A DNA stretch of 64,000 bases from Marthasterias glacialis (GCA_911728455.2 OU452233.1:15753214-15817213); one strand, 5' to 3'; shown: positions 43,512 to 54,551, numbered from the stretch's first letter. The notes: generated by a model not told the origin, from the letters alone. Numbers and translations: made by a program.

Positions 43512-44640
43512 GTCTTTACGACACGACAGACAAAAGACAAAATTTTACAATTGTATTGTCTTGATATAATGGGCTCTTTGGGGTTATTTTGTCCTTGATT
43601 GGAAACGGTGGAACCTTTTACTGTCATCAATATTTACGTCTATCGTAAACATTAATCTCTTAATTCCCTGGTCAACCACTTTAATTCCAACAAAAAGCTT
43701 GAATTTTGTGTTAGGTCTAACCATACAGGTATTTCTTTGTAAGCCTTGCTCAATTTGTGTTTGATACATTTTTAATTAAACACTATTAAACGCCGTTTTA
43801 TGAACGAATATGTTATGTATTTGATTGGCTGGGGTCTATTAGCAAGGCACTCAGTCGGAACGTCACAACGGTTCAAATTATAGTAATTCAAATATTCATT
43901 GCGATTGATACAACTAAAGAAAAGAAATGTTGTAAAACCGTGGTGAGTGGTCATTCTAAATAACTGACAAGTCCTTGATGAAGAGAAGTACTTTCTAATA
44001 GAGATTATTGTCGTGATATGATGCAGAACAAAACAAAAAATGCTATAAAACGCCGGCGTATGACAATCATTCTGCAGGGAGATGTTCTTTGGACACACAG
44101 CACAAACTGCTTCTCATTATCATTCCACTTCTTTCCTAAAGATATTTTCAGAGTGAAGTTTGTTCCAGTATGAGAAGCCATGGAGTAACCCCCCCCCCCA
44201 AAAAAAAAACAACAACAAACAAAACATGCTTCCTACCCCCTCCCTCTATAGTTTATTCCTGTAATGATGTCAACCGACGGAGAACCCCCATGAATGTTGA
44301 AGACTCTATGCGAACTCACTGTGCCCCGTTTGTTACAGGTGAAAACACTGATTTTATAACAAGTTTTCAATTTATTTAAAACACTCTGTAATTTGATATC
44401 GTATACAATCCCTTTTCACTATCCCAGAAGTAAAATGGAAAGAAAGCAAAAAGAAACATGGAAGAAGTAATTAAGAAATTTACAGAATAAAGAAAAATAA
44501 AAAAGACTAGGCCTAAGTTTTTGTTTGGACAAAAAACAGGGCGTTCATCATAGCATTAGTTAAGAAAGTTATTTGTTCAATTCAAAAGTTAAATCAAATA
44601 CATAGCTCACTTGAGTTTGCATATACAGCCTTGAAGCAGA
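43512..44640. other. Right edge of the array, no gene recognised
   Basis: Faint similarity to array spacers (CGGAACGTCACAACGG resembling 19,780) ends near 44,100. AT-rich unique-looking sequence follows with C and A runs at 44,190-44,210. Nothing else supported. Confidence 0.5.
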
Positions 44641-45560
44641 CGTCGTGTGACTTGATGACGCCACTGTGAAGTGACGTAATCTATACTATTGGATGCAACT
44701 CATCCCAGTTTTAATACATGTAAAGTTTCATCTTGATCGCCCATGTTGATCTGTATATATAGATCTAGTAAAACTCTAGCTTTGTGGCGACATAACCTGA
44801 CAATCGATGACGTCATGACGACGTCACTGCCAATTTTATGAATGTTAGACCTTCCAAGCCTGGTGCAAGATAACTTTGATTAGATCTTGTTATGTTATCA
44901 ATATATGAAACAAATGGTCGACATTTCAATTTTTTTGTAAAAATCATGTGATGACATCATCGTGATGTCACTTTTAATGTGTGCAGTAAACACCGTTGTC
45001 TATGTGCCAAGTTTCAACTCAATCAAACATGTAGTTCGGTAAATACACGATGTCAAAATGTGCACCTTTAATCGTGACCCATGATGACGTCATCAATCTA
45101 CAACTTCATACATGTAGTCTGCATAAAGGTCATTATGTTCACCATTTTTGAAGATTACCATAGTCTTCGCCACAGACATCAAGTAAAAGTGTAGTTTGAA
45201 CTGTTTTAAACCTGTCTCTGGAGGGCGATCTTGAATTTTATGACGCCATCTGTACCATTCGCAAATTACAAGTCACTTCCGGTTCCGATCGGAAGTAGGG
45301 GTCACGTGATGTCACATCCCGAATTGCGAACAAATTATTAGTGAAGACCTATATTTTTCCTATAGTTAATCCGGCAAAACGTAACCGACGGTTTTTTGTG
45401 TTTAATTTGAATGGGTTTTTGAAATATTTAACTATTCACGGTTTTTCTAATGGAATGACCTCATCATGACGTCGTCATCATCCCAACAAAGTTGCGATTT
45501 CATCTTTACACTAAGATCCAAGTACGTGGTAAGTTTCAAGTCTGTGTAAAGCGTTATTTT
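44640..45560. repeat. TGACGTCA-rich repetitive region
   Basis: About ten TGACGTCAT, GACGTCAC or near matches (for example 44,809, 45,083, 45,465) are interspersed with sentences such as CAAGTTTCAACTCAATCAA that recur in varied form (TGGTAAGTTTCAAGTCTGTG). It reads as a degenerate tandem or nested non-coding repeat; I see no terminal repeats or coding frame. Confidence 0.5.
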
Positions 45561-46530
45561 TTTGAGAAATTTTGATGAAAAGATTCGCTGAGAAGAAAAC
45601 GAAATTTTAAGAAAAAAAATAATGCTATGCCCCCGAACTCCCCCCATGTAATTGTGCTTTTACTTTCATCTAGTTATATCAGTCGGCTTCCACAACCCCA
45701 CCCCCCAAAAAGTGCCTTCGCTACGCCGCTGCCTTCAGACCTAGTTCATGTGACGCTGCGTGACAACAGAGGGCAGTATTTACATCTCCACAGCCTCCAG
45801 AAGGTCAATTTAAGTCGGGTGCCGTGCAACAGACGATCAACGTCACTTTTCTGAGAAATGCCTTTCATAAAAAATCATTCCTAAGCAGACATAATGTCGC
45901 CCTCACATGGCCTTTAAGTTAAAGTATTACTGTAATACTTTTCCATCTAAAAAAGGGGCAAGACTTGCCATCAAAATACCCTTACATGGATATACGACAC
46001 GTTAGTAAGATTGAACAATATAAATGTTTACAGATCTTACATGATGTGATGATATTCATGGTGGAAAACCTCCCTTGATTTGTGCCTGAAATGCTATAGG
46101 TTTTGAGAAATGAGTAAAACAATGAACTTGATCCACAGAATCCTAAACCCCGATGTAAGAAAACAATTAAAACAGTGACATTAACCCCCCCCACCCCCCA
46201 CACACACTGTTTTCTAATGGTTCCGTTGACTGATTGAGCTTATACTTTCACAGGTTTTGTTGTCACACAATGTGCGGACTTTGACAGTCACCAATGTTGG
46301 CGGCGTGCTTTAAAGACAACATTGGGGATGGAAATAAAACAAGAAGATCCGTTTCACTCATACCCATATCGATTCTTCGAAGAGAACAGAAAACCCAGTG
46401 ATATTAACATTGTACCCTACCAAATCATCGTAGCTTATTTCGGTAGCAACAAATCAACCATTATTATGAACCATACAAAATGTGTCGTTTGATCCACTAA
46501 AACTGGACCACTTTTGATGACACTTTCGCA

Positions 46531-46775
46531 CACTTTCAAACCTCCCGGGTCAGAAGTGACCCGGATTACGGGTCCAAGGGAACCTGACTCATTTCTGGGT
46601 CAGGTTGACCCGGAAACTGGTTTAAAAAACTGGGGATTTTAACTGGGATTCTGTGTCAGTTTGATCAACTTCTGGGTCATTTTGACACAGATTCGGGTCA
46701 TGCTGACCCAGATTGAGTCAAGCCCCCATGGGACCCGGAATCCGGGTCAAATCTGACCCGTGAGTTTTTAGAGTG
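46531..46775. mobile_element. Foldback element rich in GACCCGG / CCGGGTC
   Basis: Left end CACTTTCAAACCTCCCGGGT and right end ACCCGTGAGTTTTTAGAGTG are inverted. The interior has many alternating CCGGGTCA and TGACCCGG motifs (for example TCAGAAGTGACCCGG and CCGGGTCAAATCTGACCC). A shorter relative is at 53,589-53,703. Non-coding. Confidence 0.7.
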
Positions 46776-46829
46776 CAGGTTTTTAAAAATGGTGTGTTAA
46801 GTTAAAAATAATGTCCTTCTCCTAATCCA

Positions 46830-47081
46830 ATGATATTAAATAAAGCTACATTAAAGGTATATAACAAATTACACTTTTTAATATTTTTTTTCTTCAATAA
46901 AGTTGTTGTTTGGCATACATTAAAGACGCCCACTCGTCAACGTGCAACAAACAAATTCGTGCCAAGAAAGTCACCTTTGACCCGTGCACGCGTTGTACGT
47001 AAACATGATCGTTTTGTGCCACAGAAATCGTCGTCGGGTAATGATGACGAACGGGCGTCTTTAAACATTGATGACTACTAA
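46830..47081 (+). CDS. Possible short basic C-terminal coding fragment next to poly(A)
   Basis: An 83-codon frame whose last 50 residues are Arg/Lys/Ser/Thr-rich and contain a loose internal repeat (NKFVPRKSPLTRARV, then DRFVPQKSSSG) before an acidic end ASLNIDDY and TAA. It is followed 75 bp later by a run of 25 A (47,156-47,180). This could be a retrocopied 3' end or a chance frame. No domain recognised, and no AATAAA close to the A run. Confidence 0.25.
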   Translation: MILNKATLKVYNKLHFLIFFFFNKVVVWHTLKTPTRQRATNKFVPRKSPLTRARVVRKHDRFVPQKSSSGNDDERASLNIDDY

Positions 47082-47155
47082 TTGTATTTTAAGATTCACC
47101 GTTCCTTATTATATTATTTGTTACGGCATTTAAACAAAATTCATCCTGTGTTATT

Positions 47156-47180
47156 AAAAAAAAAAAAAAAAAAAAAAAAA
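47156..47180 (+). repeat. A25 tract
   Basis: Uninterrupted A run after TCCTGTGTTATT. Compatible with a retroposed poly(A) tail for the fragment at 46,830-47,081, but no target duplication was identified. Confidence 0.5.
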
Positions 47181-48023
47181 TTGTGCGATTAAGCAAAGAC
47201 CACGTATTGGATTTAAAATTCTACGATCATGTCATCATCATGTCGTGGCTGGCGGGGGAAGGGGTAACCTTTTTAATCTCTCACTCTTTCAAACCCATAC
47301 ACAAGTAAGTGAAGTCTTCAATGGTATCATGGTTGTGAATTATTTCTGTAGAATGACAAAATTACCATCACCAGAGTTTCGATTAATATTGAAGGATTCG
47401 GGACCTCCTTGGCGCCAGTTAGTGTTCGTACTCCTTACCGGGAAAATATTGCTGGCACATAAAAACAATAAGTCGATCGATTCACGGACCCATTTGGCGA
47501 TTGGAATCTTATTAATAAGTACAGCCATGAATCCACCAGAACAGGTTAGCAACGAACCGTCTGTCGTTGTATTGTTACCGAGATGCAATCAATATCTTTA
47601 CATTAATTGGTCCTGTTATGTGTTTGTGTTGTGACACCATCGAATGGTCGAAACCCAGTATACCGTGCTGTTTTTATTTGTGGCTTACTCACCACCGTAG
47701 CTCCCCCTCTACAGTCGAATCGAACGGGCGAAAATATGTAATTGAACTCGAGTCAGTCGTGTGGGGCGATGAGTGCAAGCTTGGGAAAGCGTCAATTCCG
47801 CCAATAACACTGACGTTGGATTGACCAGATGTGTGTTGGGCTTCGGTGAGTGGTGAGTGTGCGTGTACAGGGCACGCGGCAGCAACCGAGATTTCCTTCT
47901 ACAACAACAAATGTATTCGCTTTGGTAAACCAGGCACGGATATATAGCGTTTTGTATCAAATCAACTTTTAGTTTGTTCACGGTTCGAGCAGTTTTACTG
48001 GCTGCGTGGGTTTTCTGGAGACG
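47181..48023. other. Upstream region of the neuroligin-like exon
   Basis: Becomes more GC-rich toward the exon. It should include the 5' untranslated region and perhaps the promoter. No clear TATA box; TATATAGCG occurs at 47,940-47,949, about 75 bp before the ATG. Open frames up to 129 codons have no recognisable domain. Confidence 0.4.
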
Positions 48024-48471
48024 ATGTATGTGCAATTTTTGACGAGATGGAGTGTTGTGATGCTGGTGCTGCAGTTAGTTCTCGCTTTGAGGATTGCCGG
48101 GCAGACAGACACAAGGGAGACCACCAGAGTTATAGGTCCAGCGGGTGTGGTTGCGGTACCTGGGGGTCGTATAAGGGGCCAGCGGGTCCATCTGAGAAAC
48201 CGTCACCTCAATGCCGTGGATCAGTACCTTGGGGTGCCGTACGCGAGACCGCCCACGGGTCACCTGCGCTTTCGACCCCCACAGTCTCCCCCGGATAGCT
48301 GGACCGAGGTCCGGAACGCCACCAAACTGTCCCCTGCGTGTCCGCAGGTTGTTCGGACGGCTGAAAGCGATATGCCGAGGTGGAAGAGCGAGCCTCTCAG
48401 GCACCGATGGCCCTATCTTCAGGTCATGGACGAGGACTGCCTCTTCCTCAATATTTATGTACCTACGAAAG
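48024..48471 (+). CDS. NLGN: First coding exon of a neuroligin-like adhesion protein
   Basis: 149 codons plus one base. It begins at the ATG at 48024 with a signal peptide (MYVQFLTRWSVVMLVLQLVL, then ALRIAGQ). The cholinesterase-fold N-terminus follows: GGRIRGQRVHL, QYLGVPYARPPTGHLRFRPP, a WTEVRNATKLSPACPQ segment with an N-glycosylation sequon, and DEDCLFLNIYVPTKG. The spacing of the two cysteines, the MPRW segment and EDCLFLNIYVPT match neuroligins better than catalytic esterases. The exon ends before a consensus donor GTGAGT (48,472), the position where neuroligin genes are split as far as I recall. The GESAG-like region, transmembrane segment and tail are not in the window. In neurons, the family acts in trans-synaptic contact with neurexin. 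A related cholinesterase-like adhesion protein is the alternative. Confidence 0.78.
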
Positions 48472-50234
48472 GTGAGTGCACATAACTGAATCACTACCTC
48501 ACAAGCAAAATGCTTCAGCCATCCACATTATTTATTTTGTGGATATCACGGGGATTTTAATATAAACGAGCGTGTAATCTAATATAATGTTAGTCTGTCT
48601 GTTTTTGTAAAGTCCTGGATGCGAAAGCTGAGCCGTGATTTTCTTGTACATTTCTTATCTCAATAGTCCTCAGGCTAACAAAACCAATATTTAGAAAAGG
48701 AATTGTGTATATAAAAAAAATACAACAATAAACCGTAGCATCTTCTTGAAATCCGATTCGAAGAAAATAAGTACGCCATATATAGGAAAGGAAATGCCTG
48801 GGGCTACGTCATGGAAAATGGACACACGGCGCACACACAGGTGCACTGGTTCCGCTGGTTCCAAAGTGTAATCTGACCGTTAAAGTAAACCGTAGCCCCC
48901 TGATGCAGAAGCCAAGGGCGTGCACGTATGGCGTGTTGCGATTAGCGGTGTCGTCTTTATACGGATGACTGTCTGAAAGGGAGACATGCTTAGTCACCAG
49001 TGAACCCTTAGAGTCCCAATTCCTTCTAAATCCAATTGCCAAAGTGAAGATTTTTGAAGGAGTCGGGTCCTCAGACCCAAACAATTAGTGTTTATCATAG
49101 GATCGGGCGTTCCAAGAATGTCCAAGTCCAAAGAACTTGGTGTGGTGTATCATAGGAGAAGAGGATATTGGAGGAATTGGGGGTACGTGCTAGCCAAACT
49201 GCCTAGTCTGTCAGTGTTTTTTTTTTTTTTTTTTTAAAGGATACTTGCGTAGATCTTTTAGCATGGTGCAGACATCTTGTTCCCCCTTCATTCGAGTCTG
49301 TGCAATCTAAACTGGAAGGCCCAAATAGTATGGTCCCATTTTGGAACGGTGGAAATCAGTATTTATTTATGCTACTGGAGACTGGGAACTATAAGATAGT
49401 AGCAGCTTGATAGAGGTCTAACACCTGTCTGTCTATCCGTTCTGTCGATTTCTTCATTTTAAACTGTGGGACTATAACACTTGACATACGAATCAGGACT
49501 TCCTCAGATCCATGACCTATAACGCCGGACTATCCTTCAATTCTTAATATGCAATAACATCTCCAGAGGATTCTATAAATAGGAGTTGAGTGAATATTTT
49601 GTCTCTATAAAGATTATAATAGTTTGATATTGGACAGGTAGTTATTAGTTTCAGTTTGAAAGCTCACTGATTATTAAAGAAAGCTAACTGATTACGAAGT
49701 ACCAATCCTCCAGATGAATATTTCCGTCAGAAATGCTGTCAAAGTCTAGACAAACAGCTTATAAGGACCCCGAATCACAATCACTTATATCGATTGCATG
49801 CAATCAAAACACAACCACAAGTTAGACGTGCACAGGAACACTGACAAAAGTAGCAGTTTTCGTTGTTTATCATTGAAAAATAATCACCTAGCTTAATTCA
49901 ATTTTCACGGGTTGTTTGGATGGTGCGTTTATTGAAAACTATAGAAGATTTAAATGAATTTGCTCTTCCCAAAACTAATGATGTTGTAATATATCTTTAA
50001 CGACAAGCCCACTCATGCATGTAATCGTAGGAAAACCCCCCTCCGGCTGTCCCCGCGGTGCACTGCCCACGGTGATTAAGTGTCACAATCCCAGGCTTAA
50101 ATTTGATATAGGGAACATGAACTCTGGCTTGCGAATCCCAGAATCTTATCTGCGAGGAACTCAAGATAAAGTCGTAATTTATTATGTGCTGGCCCAAGTT
50201 TGGTGCCTCCGTAGATGATATCTGAACGGAGAGC
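48472..50234 (+). other. Start of the long first intron, no exon seen
   Basis: Begins with the donor GTGAGT. No frame with esterase-fold motifs (HGG, GxSxG/GxGAG) is visible to the right end. Contains a T18 run near 49,219 and a segment at 49,657-49,745 resembling 60,870-60,945 (ACTGATTAC, then ACCAATCCTCCAGA). Confidence 0.5.
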
Positions 50235-50480
50235 TATTATTATAGAGCTTTATATTATTATATAGCTTTATATTATTATATAGCTTTATATTATTATATA
50301 GCTTTATATTATTATATAGCTTTATGTTATTATATAGCTTTATACTATTATATTATTATATAGCTTTATATTATTATGGAGCTTTTTATTATTATATAGC
50401 TTTATCTTATTATATAGCTTTATATTATTATATAGCTTTATATTATTATATAGCTTTATATTATTATATAGCTTTATATA
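50235..50480. repeat. 18-bp minisatellite (TATAGCTTTATATTATTA)n
   Basis: About 13 adjacent copies of TATAGCTTTATATTATTA with a few variants (TATGTTATTA, TATACTATTATATTATTA, TATCTTATTA, TATTATGGAGC). It accounts for the repetitive YYIALYYYIA and KLYNNIKLYNN translations, which are not genes. Confidence 0.9.
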
Positions 50481-50581
50481 TCTGGAGGATAGCTGGTGTT
50501 TGTGAGGCAATGTACATGAGTCTTGTAGTTCTTTAGATCTCGTAAAATCTTTATTCAACAACTACAAATTTCAATGTTGAA

Positions 50582-50805
50582 AGCCTCAGCTCAACATTGG
50601 TAAAATGTCTGTAAATGCTTCCATTTTTTTCACAAATCAAGATGAATGTAATAAAAGCAACCTGTGACAATATCAGCTCATTTCATTAATTCATTTGCGA
50701 GAAAACGGTAAAAATGCATTCAGCATTTTTGTACGCATTCCCATAGGCAGAGTTCGGGTCTCTCACACATGAGACAAAAATTAATTTTGGATCTTATTTC
50801 AGTTT
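50582..50805. mobile_element. TTAA-flanked MITE family, partial copy 3
   Basis: Begins AGCCTCAGCTCAACATTGGT and reads through the reverse complement of the 62,082-62,445 element (for example TCGCAAATG and its complement CATTTGCGAGAAAACGG, and AATTAATTTTGGATCTTATT). The other end is missing after about 50,805. Confidence 0.65.
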
Positions 50806-50991
50806 TTTTTTATTAAAAAAAGATAGATTATTATCTGTCCAACCCAAGGTACATACTTTTAGTAGTATCACACATAGCCTATAGTTTGGTACTATAAGTA
50901 ATATCGTGTCATACAATCCTACAACAAAATATTTGCAGCTATAGATTATTATCTGTCAATATCCAGGTATAAGTAGTTTATAATATCAAAT

Positions 50992-51384
50992 AAATAGTTT
51001 CTACATATAGTCTTTAGTTTGGTTGATGATAGCATCAAACGTATAGTTTCTACACAGACTACAGTTTGGTAGATGATATCATCAGATACATAGTTTCTAC
51101 ATAGACTATAGTTTGGTAGATGATATAATCAGACACATAGTGTCTACATAGACTATAGTTTGGTAGATGATATCACGATATCACCAAATACATAGTTTCT
51201 ACATAGACTATAGTTTGGTAGATGATATCATCAAATACATAGTGTCTACATAGACTATAGTTTGGTAGATGATATCATCAATTACATAGTTTCTACATAG
51301 ACTATAGTTTGGAAGATGCTATCTGATGAAAAACATAGTTTCTACAAAGACTATAGTTTGGTAGATGCTATCTGATGAAAAACA
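50992..51384. repeat. 47-bp tandem repeat
   Basis: About eight adjacent copies of a unit containing ATAGTTTCTACATAGACTAT, then AGTTTGGTAGATGATATCAT. Identity is high in the middle and decays at both ends; diverged traces extend left to about 50,870. Confidence 0.85.
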
Positions 51385-52384
51385 GGTATAAGCGGATTCA
51401 GAGACTTATATATTGACATTTCGGTAACACTAGGATCATCCATCTTAGGATAGCTGGGATGAAGTGAATATCGTCTGACACATCTTGTGGATTATCGGAC
51501 ATAAAATCCACGTTGTTTACCACTGTGAGACGGTTTTGTGGTTACTTCCTGGGGAATGTATCCACCTTTTTTATTTGCAAACTTGGGGACATGCCAAATC
51601 TTGTTTTCTTACACTGTTGGATTATTCAAATTTAGGGAAAACTGATGACTTTCATCAATGTATTATAAGAATGTGCTTTTCATTCACACCTTATAAGCTC
51701 TAAATGTCAAGTACATAACAAGATATTAAAGAAGAAGTAGAAAGCTCAAAGTCGTACGCAATTTCTGGGGGAAAATGATATATATTATAATGGATTTATG
51801 GAGCGCCTTTCGCAAGTCTCAAAGTGTTTTACAGTAAAAACAATATGTAAAAAAGGAAGAAAAAAAAATATACATGCAAAAATAAAATGAAATGGGGGGA
51901 ATTGAAACCATAAAGCAAATGTTATTATTCACACTAAAAGACCTTGTCTACTCTAAAGTCATTAATTTAATTAACTTACAGAGACACAATGACAAAAATA
52001 CAGTAATAAAAAAATGAATGTAAAAAATATAATCGACGACAGTACTTACGACTTCATCACGTATAAATTTTCCCATTTGTTTTTTTATAAAATAATCTCT
52101 AGGTCGATAAGTGCACTACAGTTTACTTTTTGTAAACAAAAGTGCCCTTCAATGGCTAAATTTTCACAAAAATCGGGTCAAAATATCTGCTGAAATATCT
52201 CACCATTGTGTTGATATTGTAAAGCTTTGGCAAAACGCTCTCTAGTTCACTTCTTGCACAGGGAGCTCTACTGTAGGAACTCGTAACCATAAAGAATAAT
52301 TGAAACCCTAAGAATGTGCTTTTCTCTCTGAACTCCATAATGGTCTTGCATATAAATGGGTTTAACAGCTAATGCGTTGCTCCA
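51385..52384. other. Intron sequence without recognised features
   Basis: AT-rich. A short stretch at 51,789-51,835 (TTTATGGAGCGCCTTTCGCA, then AGTCTCAAAGTGTTTTACA) resembles the 3' portion of the SINE at 59,525 and may be a fragment of it. Nothing else supported. Confidence 0.4.
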
Positions 52385-53160
52385 CAAGGATCTTTGGTAT
52401 ACTCTAAAGCTATAAAACCAAATACCGTTCCCCGGTCATTCCCGACTTTACATCGTGAAGTAAAAAAAATCAAAAAATCAAATTTCAGTTCTGAAATGTG
52501 CAGTATACAGCGAATTCTACTGATCTAAGCTATCATCCCGTTCCCTTTCCTCGATTATTCGCGGTCATTCTTCATGTTATCCTACTCTAAATCAATATCG
52601 TTCAGTTCTGACATGAATTCTAAAATAAAGCGAATTCTATAGGATCTTGGGTAGTCTATCAACCCGTTCTCGCACTTCGGTCATTCTTGGTAATTCTTCG
52701 TATAATCCCACTCTAAAGTAATACCGTACAGTTCTGAAATCTGTATTTTCATTTAAGCAAATTCTAATAATCTAGGGCACGTTATCAACTCGTTCTCGTT
52801 CTTTGGACATAGTTCTTCTTCGTGTAATCCCACTCTGAGGTGATATCGTTCAGTTCTGAATTACACATTTCAATATTAAAGCCTAAATTTATGATTTTTA
52901 AGGGTAGGCTACAAATCCGTTCTCGTTCTTTGTTCGTTTTTTTTGTGGCCATGCTTTGTGTTGTGAGTTCCAACTCTAAAAAAAAATATCATCCAGTTCT
53001 GAAATAATATGCAATTAATTTTGATTTAAAAGCAAATTCCAACGCTCTCTGTGTACATACCCTAAGGTATTCAAACGTTCTCATTCCTCGGTCATTCCCG
53101 GCCATTCCTCGTATAAAAATTACCACACGTTTAGATCTGCATTTTAATATTTTAGCCATT
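52385..53160. repeat. Degenerate tandem repeat with a period of about 120 bp
   Basis: The word CAGTTCTGA recurs at 52,486, 52,603, 52,729, 52,851 and 52,994. Between occurrences there is a fixed order: GCGAATTCTA, then ATCTWGG, TATCAACCCGTTCTCG, CGGTCATTCTTCGTATAATC, CCACTCTAAAGTAATA. Five to six copies. Not coding. Confidence 0.75.
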
Positions 53161-53362
53161 CCGACGTGTGAAATCCCACGTTATTGATTCTCCTCTCGCG
53201 AGAGGTTACCACAGGAACGCATTTTAATCGTGTTAGAGTAATACGACAACAGCCCGCTTCGTGTGCCATACATTATCAGCTTTTAATATTGACCGTCAAT
53301 TAATACACCACTCCATATAATAATGCACCGGCCTCATGTTGAAGCTGTACACGGATGGATTG

Positions 53363-53391
53363 AAGAAGAAGAAGAAGAAGAAGAAGAAGAG
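53363..53391. repeat. (GAA)n microsatellite
   Basis: Nine GAA units followed by GAGG. Confidence 0.9.
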
Positions 53392-53588
53392 GAACAAAAA
53401 TTAGCATAAGATCACGTGGGTCTTTGTGTCGTGACTGGGGATTCGTTAAAATATTCACTGACGGAGCTGTAATGATTGCCGCGTTCCTGAGATATCTCAA
53501 TCATCTCAATTGATTGAACTATTTGATGGTATTCCTTTTGCGGCCGTCTGACAGTCCAGAAAAAAAATATATATGTTTACGAGATTTC

Positions 53589-53703
53589 ACTCTAAAAACT
53601 CGCGGGTCTGTTTTTTACGAGACTTAACTCTGAAAACTTGCGGGTCCAAATTGACACCCTCTCCCCCGGGGATGGAGGGTGGGGGACCAGACCCATTTTA
53701 GTG
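53589..53703. mobile_element. Short relative of the CACTCTAAAAACTC foldback element
   Basis: Left end CACTCTAAAAACTCGCGGGT, an internal second copy AACTCTGAAAACTTGCGGGT, and right end ACCCATTTTAGTG. Related to 46,531-46,775 by its ends but with a different, shorter interior. Confidence 0.55.
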
Positions 53704-53984
53704 TCAAGCAGGCCCGTGTTCTGGTTCATATTTTAGGGTTGCAGATTAAAGCGGGGAAAAGAAGAACAGAAAGGTTGTGACGGGTGAGTATGGTTCCGTG
53801 GTACATGTTCATTGCTGAATTGAGGATTGTTGAACAAGCATTACGAGGACCCGTATTAAACAAAAGGTCGCCCACATAATGTAGGCCCATGAGACGTTAT
53901 GTGGACATACAATATGCACACAATGTTTTCATAAATTAAATAACTATATGTTTTATTTCTATTCCGTGGTTATTCGTCTCTTAC

Positions 53985-54185
53985 GCACCATTATGTCCAA
54001 CATGGACCATCATGTCCGACATGGACCATCATGTCCGACGAGAAAATGTTAAACCATTATATCCGACCCATTGTGTCCGACAAACCATTATATCCGACCC
54101 ACTGTGTCGGACGGACATAATGGGTCGGACATAATTTTTGGTCGACACAATGGGTCGGACATAATACTTCAAAAGTGTCGTCAGA
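53985..54185. repeat. GTCCGAC inverted and direct repeats
   Basis: Left part has repeats of CATGTCCGACATGGACCAT and CATTATATCCGACCCA; right part has the complement TGGGTCGGACATAAT twice. The switch is at about 54,108 (TGTGTCGGACGGACATAATG), so the block can fold back on itself. Confidence 0.75.
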
Positions 54186-54551
54186 CATAGTAGTCTGTAA
54201 AGGTGCGTAACATTCGTCTCCAGGACCCGATATTTCAAGGGATCGCCAGGACAAAACAAACAAAAAAACTCTCACAACAAGTTCCCGTGGACTTGAAACC
54301 GGTTTTAATGTCTTTTTCGTAGCTACAATAAAGTCGGTGGGACTTCCGCAGTGCATAATTAAAAAAAATGCAGGTGTGTTCTCACGCGCATCCACTTGTG
54401 GGGTCCTCTTTAAACAAGGAACAAAGCTACCCTGCCAGGTTTAGCTTATATTTTTGAAGTTGTATCTCACTGGTGAATAAAAAAGAAAAGAAAAGAACGG
54501 TAGAACAATAATGGAAGGACCTTATTATAATTGATTACTATGCCCAATATT

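Larger units (their letters stand above)
1..44100 (-). repeat. Tandem array of CTLD-PAN lectin genes and paralogous spacers
   Basis: Twelve loci plus one edge-truncated locus, all in the same orientation, alternate with spacers that share recognisable blocks: a promoter block, an inverted-repeat element, and an AATAAA downstream of the stop. The units around positions 1-3906, 3907-9481 and 9482-14211 are nearly identical by eye and repeat every 4.7 kb once the LTR is discounted. Units further right are shorter and more diverged. The right limit is placed near 44.1 kb, where spacer similarity (for example a stretch resembling 19,760-19,860) fades. This is the signature of repeated unequal exchange. 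I infer an innate-immune or secreted-recognition role from the domains only. Confidence 0.9.

Noticed and set aside
50324..50561. Repetitive frames translating as YYIALYYY or KLYNNIKLYNN
   Set aside because: Pure translation of the 18-bp minisatellite.
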